Origin: Paenibacillus thermotolerans
Lineage (GTDB): Bacteria > Bacillota > Bacilli > Paenibacillales > YIM-B00363
Assembly: GCF_028745515.1 (NCBI RefSeq)
Contig: NZ_JAQZSG010000005.1
Location: forward strand, 124,610 to 188,609
DNA: 64,000 bases
Direction of reading: 5' to 3'
Of the stretch, positions 57,999 to 64,000 are shown piece by piece. The notes under the pieces are model-generated. The model did not search any database. It was not told the origin of the DNA and saw only the letters and a program-made list of their open reading frames with translations. A program made the translations under genes and the position numbers. How positions within the stretch are numbered: the first letter of the stretch is position 1; the number at the start of each line of letters is the position of its first letter.

Positions 57999-59456
57999 TT
58001 ATTTGCCTTGACATTCCTTCGGCGACATTCCGAAAACCTTTCGGAACTGCTTGCTGAAATGCTTCACATCGTTGAAGCCGCATCGTTCCGCGACCTCGTA
58101 AATTTTATAATTTCCCTCCTGAAGAAGCTGCTTTGCGGCATGGAGCCGGGTACTCGTAAGGAAGTCGATAAAGGTCATGCCGGTGTGCTTTTTGAACTGC
58201 TCGCTGAAATAGTTCCGGCTCATGGAAATATGGGCGGCTGCGTCGGATAATCCGATATCCTCATGGTACCGGCTTTTGATATAATCGACAGCCTTCTGAA
58301 TCCATTTGCCGTGGAAGCCTTTGTTCTCATTATTCGCCGGGCATACCCGGTCGAACAGGATGAAGAGGTGTGCTTTCAGCGCACGGATGTGGGAGCAGCG
58401 ATCGATTTCGGCGAGCTGCTCGGCCCAATCGGCCTTATGGGCGGGCGCCGTCGACAAGAGCACATGAACGATTTCTTTCGCTTGGTCGGCGACTTCAGCT
58501 CTCGTGCTTGCGGCATCCCAGGAGGCGGCGATTTTGATCAGCAGCTCGTAGCCTTTCTCGGTGAAGCCTTCCGTCAACGCATGCTTAAGCGCAATTTTGC
58601 ATTCTTGAAATTTGGCGGAATCCATCATTTCTTTGCCGCTGCGGACATGCTGAGAGACGGTGTAAACGCAGCCGCTTCCGTCAAAAAATATACGCTGCAG
58701 AGAGGAAAGCGCCTCTTGATAAGCCTTTGTAAGCTCGGAGTCGTTATGGTATACGGCGGAAATCCCGACGGTGCAGGCGAGACCGGCTTGCTGCCATTGC
58801 CCGTGAAGCTCGGTAACCTGCTCCGGAGCGCAGCGATCTTTTTCTACGGGGCACCAGAGCACGATTTGCTTATTTCCGTATCGGACCGCGTATCCGTTCG
58901 GAAGAAGGCGGTAGAACAGCTCCGTTAAACGGTCGTAACGGTCGGCGGACGGAGCCTCCGGCGAGCAAACGGCCACGGCGTAACGTACCGGTCCGCGCCC
59001 TGCGGCAGGCGGCCGCCACTCCTCGAAGCCTTCCAAAGCCGCCAGCAGCGAGCGTTCTCCGTGCGATCGTTTCTCTTGAATGAGCTGGGCTTGGACCCGG
59101 CTCAGCGAGCGATGAAGATCGTTCGGCTCCAAGCGGGCTTTCAGCAAATAATCGGAGGCGCCCAGCCTCATACCTTCGCGGGCGAATTCAAATTCGTTAT
59201 GACAGCTGAGCAGGACGATCTTAACATTCGGGTACTGCTCGCGAACCGCCTTCGACAGCTCCAGGCCGTCCATGACCGGCATCGAAATGTCCGTGATGAC
59301 GATGTCGACGGGGTGCTCCTTGAGCGTGTGCAAGGCGCGTTTGCCGTTCGAGGCTTCGCCCACCACCTTGAAGCCGTTGGCGCTCCAATCATACAGGGTT
59401 CGAAGGCCGGCTCTGGCAAGCGGTTCGTCATCTACGATCAGGACGTTATACGACAT
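57999..59456 (-). CDS. YesN-type response regulator with AraC DNA-binding domain
   Basis: This 485-residue regulator has a receiver domain (residues 1 to about 122, phospho-acceptor D56 in VITDISMPVMDG with acidic pair D9-D10), a middle region, and a C-terminal AraC/XylS domain (about 385-485, ISMSRNYFSEQFKKHTGMTFIDFL and CGFNDVKHFSKQFRKVFG). It overlaps the sensor kinase by 11 bases. AAGGAGGGGG precedes the ATG at 59456; the longer frame is rejected. It most likely activates the adjacent ABC operon. Confidence 0.94.
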   Translation of the reverse strand: MSYNVLIVDDEPLARAGLRTLYDWSANGFKVVGEASNGKRALHTLKEHPVDIVITDISMPVMDGLELSKAVREQYPNVKIVLLSCHNEFEFAREGMRLGASDYLLKARLEPNDLHRSLSRVQAQLIQEKRSHGERSLLAALEGFEEWRPPAAGRGPVRYAVAVCSPEAPSADRYDRLTELFYRLLPNGYAVRYGNKQIVLWCPVEKDRCAPEQVTELHGQWQQAGLACTVGISAVYHNDSELTKAYQEALSSLQRIFFDGSGCVYTVSQHVRSGKEMMDSAKFQECKIALKHALTEGFTEKGYELLIKIAASWDAASTRAEVADQAKEIVHVLLSTAPAHKADWAEQLAEIDRCSHIRALKAHLFILFDRVCPANNENKGFHGKWIQKAVDYIKSRYHEDIGLSDAAAHISMSRNYFSEQFKKHTGMTFIDFLTSTRLHAAKQLLQEGNYKIYEVAERCGFNDVKHFSKQFRKVFGMSPKECQGK

Positions 59457-61224
59457 GAGGTTCCCCCTCCTTCGGCAAATTGGCGGCCAGCCGCAGCGTA
59501 ACGGTCGTCCCTTCGCCGTAACGGCTGGCAACGGTCAGTCCGTATGATGCTCCGTAGAACAGCTGAAGCGTCTGGTGAACGTGGAACAGGCCGATTTTGG
59601 TCATGCCGCGGGGCTGGGACCGACTTTGCTCGATCAGCCTCGCCGCCCGCTCCTCTTCTATGCCTATGCCGTCATCCGCGATTTGTATATGGATGTCTCC
59701 GCCGTCCTTGCGGGCGGTAACGGTAATGCTCCCGGCGCCGTCTTTGGGGGCGATGCCGTGAAATATCGCGTTCTCGACAATCGGCTGAAGCAGCATGCGC
59801 GGAATGACGACGGCGCGCAGCTCCTCCGGACAGTCGATCGCCAGAGAGAGCGGCCGGTCCAAATACCGGTAGCGCTGAATGACCATGTAGTTTTCCAGCA
59901 GGTCGAATTCTTCGCCTAGCGATACGAAGGTGCCGCCCCGTTCGATGCTGGCTTCAAGAAGCGGGATCAAATTCGTGATGGAGCGGTTCACGTCGTCGTG
60001 GCGCCGGAAGCGGGCAAGATGCCGGATCGTGTTCAGCGTATTGTAGAGGAAGTGGGGATTGATTTGATACCGAAGCGCCCGAATTTCCGCCTTCTTTTTT
60101 TCCGCTTCCTCGGTTTCCTTCTGGATGATCAGCAGCCGAATCTGCTCGATCATCCGGTCGAAGCTGCGCCCGAGCTGCCCGATTTCGTTGGAGCCGGGGA
60201 ACCGGCTTCGCACCGTCAAATCTCCCGAGGCGCCGCGCCGCATCAGCCGGTTCAGATGGACGAGCGGGCGGGCGATTTTCGTGGTGACGACACCGCCGAT
60301 TACGAGCGCGTAAAGAGCCGAGCACGCCATAATAACCGCCGTAAGACGGCCGATCTGCTTGGTGTCCTTATGCAGCTCTTCTATGGGGACAAGACCCATG
60401 ACGTACCACTCGTTCATGAGCCGCTTCGGGATGATGAGCAGCTCGTGGCCGTTATAGTGCCGGATATACTGGTTGGCGGTCAAATCGAATGGCGACGGAC
60501 TGCCGTAAAGCGTTTTGTCGGGGTGATAAATGTAGTTGTTGCTTTGATCGACGACGAAGGTGTAGCCGGTGTCCCCGAAAGTAACGTTCTGCAGCTCTTG
60601 GGTCAGATGCGTGCCCCGCACCTCGATAAACAAGACGCCGAGCAGCTCGCCGTTGTCCCTGTTTTTCACCGCGCGGCCCAGCCCGAATACCGGAATGCCG
60701 ATATCGGCCTGTTTCAGAAAGGACTTGGAGGTGAGGCCGAACCAGACCGGCTTGCCGTCGGCTTTAATAATCCGGTGAAACCATTCCTCGTCCCAATGTC
60801 CGGTCATATTGGCCGTCGAGCTGAAAATATTGTTTTGCCGGTTAATGTCGAAGATGTAAATGTCCATGATTTCCGACGAGTTGTTCAGAATCGAATATAA
60901 TTGTTGGCTGGCTTCTTTGTTTAAGGTGAAATACTCGAACGGGGTCATTTCCTTGCTGTCGGCTTCTAAAGCATCCATAATTTTCGGATTGCCGAGAATG
61001 AACATCGAATTGTCTTCCAGCTTTTTTAGAATAAGGTTCACTTTGTCGCTGACTTGGGTTACCGTAACGGTTGCGACCTTGCCCACCTGGTCTTCGATAA
61101 TGGCTGCCGAATGCCGGTAGCTGAAGTATCCGCCGACGGCGACGGGAATGATCATGCCGATAAAGAACAGAAAAAACAACTGGCCGGTAATCGAATGGAA
61201 AAATGAGCGCCACTTACGGATCAT
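59446..61224 (-). CDS. YesM-type sensor histidine kinase
   Basis: This 592-residue membrane kinase has TM1 (about 14-35), an outside Cache-like sensor domain (about 40-290), TM2 (about 293-315), a HAMP segment (about 315-368), the LytS-type His kinase motif RYQINPHFLYNTLNTIRH with phospho-acceptor H391, and a HATPase domain to the end (ADDGIGIEEERAARLIEQS). It should sense a sugar or wall signal and phosphorylate the YesN-type regulator. A perfect cre box and promoter lie upstream. Confidence 0.94.
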   Translation of the reverse strand: MIRKWRSFFHSITGQLFFLFFIGMIIPVAVGGYFSYRHSAAIIEDQVGKVATVTVTQVSDKVNLILKKLEDNSMFILGNPKIMDALEADSKEMTPFEYFTLNKEASQQLYSILNNSSEIMDIYIFDINRQNNIFSSTANMTGHWDEEWFHRIIKADGKPVWFGLTSKSFLKQADIGIPVFGLGRAVKNRDNGELLGVLFIEVRGTHLTQELQNVTFGDTGYTFVVDQSNNYIYHPDKTLYGSPSPFDLTANQYIRHYNGHELLIIPKRLMNEWYVMGLVPIEELHKDTKQIGRLTAVIMACSALYALVIGGVVTTKIARPLVHLNRLMRRGASGDLTVRSRFPGSNEIGQLGRSFDRMIEQIRLLIIQKETEEAEKKKAEIRALRYQINPHFLYNTLNTIRHLARFRRHDDVNRSITNLIPLLEASIERGGTFVSLGEEFDLLENYMVIQRYRYLDRPLSLAIDCPEELRAVVIPRMLLQPIVENAIFHGIAPKDGAGSITVTARKDGGDIHIQIADDGIGIEEERAARLIEQSRSQPRGMTKIGLFHVHQTLQLFYGASYGLTVASRYGEGTTVTLRLAANLPKEGEPHVV

Positions 61225-61260
61225 GCCCTAAACAGCCCCCTATCACCATCGTATTTATTT

Positions 61261-61307
61261 TGAAAGCGATTACAAATAATTATGGGCAATATTCCGTTAT
61301 TTGACAA
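61261..61307 (-). promoter_or_regulatory. Promoter of the YesMN operon with a perfect cre box
   Basis: On the minus strand: TTGTCA (61302-61307), 17 bp, CATAAT (61279-61284). Just downstream, TGAAAGCGATTACA (plus strand, 61261-61274) fits all positions of the CcpA consensus TGWAANCGNTNWCA. A cre at the transcription start usually represses. Confidence 0.8.
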
Positions 61308-61530
61308 TGGGGATTTTGGAGGTGGTTTTTAGGAAGTAGTATAGGGCTTCATTTCCGGCTTCGGGTGCGAGGCAAATATTTCGGTTAGGCGGGGGAAGTG
61401 CGGGGAATCGTGACAAATTCGTTACAGGTATTGCCGGGCGCTTGCAATCGGAAGTTGTGACATATATCATTATGTTGATAAAATAGGGGAAAAATAGACA
61501 CCGGTTGCAGAATTTGAAGGAGGGTCCACG

Positions 61531-61743
61531 ATGCTGTTAGCAACAGCGGAAGCGGCGAAAGCAAGTAACTTCCAAGGTTTCGATATTTTCATGATTCTGT
61601 TCACGATCGTTATTATTTTTGCGCTGGTTCGCGCAATCAGCCACAAAAATAAATTCGCGGTCGCTTTCAGCGCTGTCGCGCTTGCAGTGTTCCTGTTCGC
61701 CGATGCGGTTATGGTATTGGGCTGGATGGGCGTAGAGTTTTAA
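61531..61743 (+). CDS. Small membrane protein (DUF2759-like)
   Basis: This 70-residue protein has two predicted membrane helices (about 18-36 and 44-64) joined by a basic loop (RAISHKNK). It resembles the DUF2759 group of Bacilli, of unknown function; the assignment is from memory of the family pattern. GAAGGAGGG at 61516-61524 and a terminator after the stop show it is a real single gene. Confidence 0.75.
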   Translation: MLLATAEAAKASNFQGFDIFMILFTIVIIFALVRAISHKNKFAVAFSAVALAVFLFADAVMVLGWMGVEF

Positions 61744-61766
61744 ATTTCACGTTGAATCGGACTATG

Positions 61767-61794
61767 AAGGGCGGCGCTTGCCGTCCTTTTTTCG
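61767..61794 (+). terminator. Terminator of the small membrane protein gene
   Basis: AAGGGCGGC pairs with GCCGTCCTT (one G-U), loop GCTT, followed by TTTTTT overlap. Confidence 0.9.
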
Positions 61795-61826
61795 TTGTGG
61801 GCAAGGTGTGGGTCGGGTCGGCCGAG

Positions 61827-62075
61827 ATAGTGAGGTGAAACTTCGCTATGTTGCCCGGTTGAGCGGCTTTTGGCGGGAATGCGGCGGTATAAGGAGGTCG
61901 GACTTCACTATTTGCTCGAAATGAGTTGGAACGATCGAAATAGTGAGGTGACACTTCGTTATTTTGCCCCGGTGAGCGGCTTTTGGCGGGAATGCGGTGG
62001 AATAAGGAGTTCCGACTTCACTATTTGCTCAAAATGAGGCGGAACGGCCGGAATAGTGAGGTGACACTTCGCTAT
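61827..62075. repeat. Five 23-bp hairpin units spaced 62, 51, 62, 51 bp
   Basis: Units start at 61827, 61889, 61940, 62002 and 62053. Odd units are ATAGTGAGGTG-n-CTTCGCTAT types, even units ATAAGGAGNTC-n-CTTCACTAT. The 39-bp and 28-bp intervals are themselves repeated with few changes (for example AGCGGCTTTTGGCGGGAATG occurs twice), so the array is a 113-bp tandem repeat of just over two copies. I see no gene here. Confidence 0.88.
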
Positions 62076-62086
62076 CCATTTTAGCG

Positions 62087-62284
62087 TAAGCTCAAAATCT
62101 GATCCTAAAAAGTCGAATTAGCTCACTTTTTGAATGTAAAATCCACCATGGGCTGAAAGTAATACCGTTTAAGATCACTTTCTGAGCTTATTTCTCCGCA
62201 GCGACGGAATATGGCCCCTCACACGGCCCAATAGGTTCAATTTTTGAGTCTAAGTGCACCGATAGGTTCAATTTTTGCATTTAA
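62087..62284. repeat. Five 23-bp AT-rich units spaced 31, 50, 63, 31 bp
   Basis: Units: 62087 (TAAGCTCAAAATCTGATCC...), 62118, 62168 (TTTAAGATCACTTTCTGAGC...), 62231 and 62262. The first is the reverse complement type of the third (18 of 23 match). The last two share ATAGGTTCAATTTTTG. They follow the previous array directly and fill the gap up to the isomerase terminator. Confidence 0.6.
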
Positions 62285-62306
62285 GGGCAAGCGCCCTCAA
62301 GCGCGC

Positions 62307-62364
62307 AAAAACGAAAGCCCCCGAAGAAGGCCGCAAATTCCGGCCTCATTCGAGGGCTGCTTTC
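62307..62364 (-). terminator. Terminator of the sugar isomerase gene
   Basis: On the minus strand AGCCCTCG pairs with CGGGGGCT and encloses a GGCCG/CGGCC hairpin, followed by TTTCG and TTTTTG. Confidence 0.75.
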
Positions 62365-62381
62365 ATACGAAGCTAACGGGC

Positions 62382-63350
62382 CTACACCCACCACATCTCG
62401 CCGAGCGGTTCGTTAATCAGCACTTGCTGCAGGTTCGCAACGGCTTTCGAGAAGCCTTCGTCAACCGACATCAAGCCGTCCTCGTGCTCGATCGATACGA
62501 CGTAGTCGTAACCGACAAGACGGAGTGCGGAAATAATGTCCGCCCATTCCTTCAAGCCGTGGCCGAAGCCGACGGAGCGGAACTGCCATGCGCGGTCGAG
62601 CATGTTCGTGTACGACTGCATGTCGGTCACGCCGTGCATGTTGACGTTCGATTGCTCCATGGACGTATCCTTCGCATGGAAATGGTGAATCGCGTTCTCG
62701 CGGCCCAAGATGCGGATCGCTTGTACCGGATCGATGCCTTGCCACCACAAGTGGCTCGGATCGAGGTTCGCGCCGATCACTTCGCCGACCGCATTGCGCA
62801 GACGAAGCAGCGTTCCCGGCGTATGCACGGAGAAGCCGCCGTGCAGCTCAAGACCGATCTTGACGTTGCGGTCTTCTGCGAATTTGCCCGTTTCCTTCCA
62901 ATAAGGAATCACTTTGTTTTCCCATTGCCACGCCAGCACCTCTTGGAAGTCGTTCGGCCAAGGCGCAACCGGCCAGTTCGGATATTTCGCGTCCTCGTGG
63001 TCGCCCGGCAAGCCGGAGAACGTGTTGACGACGGGCACTTCAAGGCGCTGCGCAAGCTCGATCGTCTTGATGATGTCGTCGTGGAATTGATTTGCCACAG
63101 CCTTCTGAGGATGCAGCGGATTTCCATGTACGCTGAGTGCACTGATGATTAAGCCGCGCGATTCCACGGCCTGTTTGAACGCTTTCAATTTGCCCGCGTC
63201 GGCGAGCAACTCGTCCGGCTTGCAATGCGCATCGCCGGGATATCCGCCCGTTCCGATTTCAACCGCGCCAAGACCTTTGGCTTTAATGTAGTCAAGCGCT
63301 TCCTCGAACGGCTTCTGGGCGAAAAGTACAGCGAATACTCCTAACTTCAT
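62382..63350 (-). CDS. Sugar phosphate isomerase/epimerase family protein
   Basis: This 322-residue TIM-barrel enzyme belongs to the xylose isomerase-like AP endonuclease 2 group. Seen: KLGVFAVLFAQKPFEEALDYIKAKGLGAVEIGTGGYPGD (split, residues 2-40), metal Glu and His candidates in GLELHGGFSVHTPG (near 195-208), NLDPSHLWWQG (near 218-228), HFHAKDTS, and the C-terminal SIEHEDGLM. Substrate is unknown. GAGGTGCGG precedes the ATG. It stands alone, divergent from the U32 gene. Confidence 0.9.
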   Translation of the reverse strand: MKLGVFAVLFAQKPFEEALDYIKAKGLGAVEIGTGGYPGDAHCKPDELLADAGKLKAFKQAVESRGLIISALSVHGNPLHPQKAVANQFHDDIIKTIELAQRLEVPVVNTFSGLPGDHEDAKYPNWPVAPWPNDFQEVLAWQWENKVIPYWKETGKFAEDRNVKIGLELHGGFSVHTPGTLLRLRNAVGEVIGANLDPSHLWWQGIDPVQAIRILGRENAIHHFHAKDTSMEQSNVNMHGVTDMQSYTNMLDRAWQFRSVGFGHGLKEWADIISALRLVGYDYVVSIEHEDGLMSVDEGFSKAVANLQQVLINEPLGEMWWV

Positions 63351-63558
63351 ATGTACCGCACCTCCGAAAAAATAATTTGAGACGCCAAGCAGATTATATC
63401 ACAAGTCGGTTCCAAAAGGGACTGGGCAAAGCGTTACCAAACAACATATGGAAGCGCGCGGCCGGGCCCAAGTCATTGTGCTCCAATCCCGGCATTGTTA
63501 TTATTACATCAGAAACATGCTCGCTCGAAAAGAGCGGAAAGACGAGGGTACGCCATTC

Positions 63559-64000
63559 ATGAACACTCGATTGACAAGAGATGATATAGAGCTGCTGGCG
63601 CCCGCCGGCCATTGGGACGCCATGAGGGCGGCCGTGGCCAACGGCGCGAACGCGGTATTTTTCGGCGTGGAGAAATTCAACGCCCGGGCACGCGCGAACA
63701 ATTTTCATACGGACGAGCTGGCGGACATTATGTCTTTCCTGCATTCCTATGGAGTAAAGGGCTTCCTTACCTTTAACATCCTCGTGTTCGAGGACGAGCT
63801 GGAAGACGCGAAGCAGCTGATCGAAGCGTGCATCGACGCCGGCGTGGACGCCGTCATCGTGCAGGATCTCGGACTTGTGAAGCTGATCCGCCAAATATCG
63901 CCGGATTTCCCGATCCACGGCTCGACGCAGATGACGATCACTTCGCCCGAAGCCGTCGAATTTACGAAGCCGTTCGGCTTGGAGCGGGTCGTGCTCGGCC
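63559..64000 (+). CDS. U32 family peptidase, N-terminal part (partial)
   Basis: The frame from the ATG at 63559 is open for 147 codons to the window end. Seen: IELLAPAGHWDAMRAAVANGANAVFFGVEKFNARARANNF (split, residues 10-49), the opening typical of U32 proteins (YrrN/YrrO, RlhA), then GVDAVIVQDLGLVKLIRQISPDFPIHGSTQMT, split near 93-125. Members act in rRNA hydroxylation or collagen-like cleavage; which applies is not known here. GAGGG at 63544-63548 supports this start, although an in-frame ATG at 63517 exists. Confidence 0.9.
   Translation, partial: MNTRLTRDDIELLAPAGHWDAMRAAVANGANAVFFGVEKFNARARANNFHTDELADIMSFLHSYGVKGFLTFNILVFEDELEDAKQLIEACIDAGVDAVIVQDLGLVKLIRQISPDFPIHGSTQMTITSPEAVEFTKPFGLERVVLG

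Noticed and set aside
61744-62381. A hidden small gene in the repeat-filled gap
   Set aside because: Frames present change with the repeat period, have no RBS and carry only repeat-encoded peptides.

Overview
The window reads as chromosomal DNA of a motile, Gram-positive endospore-former of the Paenibacillaceae (Paenibacillus/Cohnella type). The evidence is gene order and signals. From memory of the Bacillus subtilis map, hag-flaG-fliD-fliS-fliT-hpf-secA-prfB-(YitT gene)-ftsE-ftsX-ctpB-minJ-uvrB-uvrA is one neighbourhood there, and the same order is kept here with three insertions. Ribosome binding sites are strong AGGAGG types, GTG and TTG starts are common, and sites resembling SigD promoters, AhrC/ArgR ARG boxes, CcpA cre boxes and a LexA box can be read.

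Layout. 1-9510: flagellin 3' end and terminator, then one operon under a SigD-like promoter with an unknown 131-aa protein, a DUF115 (Maf) glycosyltransferase and a legionaminic-acid set (legB, legC, legG, legI, legH, ptmE, legF), which should make the CMP-sugar used to glycosylate flagellin. 9528-12313: a second SigD-like promoter and flaG-fliD-fliS-fliT. 12325-13520: a cluster of four DnaA boxes, a cold-shock gene and hpf. 13600-18269: secA, prfB with its programmed frameshift, and a YitT membrane protein. 18707-27259: first insertion, the arginine genes argCJBDFGH behind a promoter with two ARG boxes. 27403-30926: CPBP protease, a doubtful small ORF, DinB-like and SRPBCC proteins, VanW-type protein. 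31131-37064: ftsE, ftsX, an M23 hydrolase, a CtpA/B protease and a MinJ-like PDZ protein, a cell-division and cell-wall group. 37084-47018: second insertion, recQ, a sulfatase, and a LacI-controlled six-gene operon that fits non-phosphorylating breakdown of a 6-deoxy sugar such as L-fucose. 47166-53693: UPF0180 protein, glycosyltransferase, uvrB, uvrA. 53976-61224 (minus strand): histidine phosphatase and a YesMN two-component/ABC sugar uptake locus with cre boxes. 61531-64000: DUF2759-like protein, sugar isomerase, start of a U32 peptidase.

The most unusual content is intergenic. Three gaps each carry an exactly 134-bp array of six GTCA-N(7/8)-TGAC palindromes laid out as two triplets with identical start-to-start steps (21, 22, 29, 21, 22), although the bases inside the palindromes differ. 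Four other gaps carry 23-24-bp, mostly palindromic units of unrelated sequence that step by about 52 and 62 bp. Most of these steps are near whole helical turns. No gene in the window explains them. I found no rRNA, tRNA, CRISPR array, transposase or phage gene.
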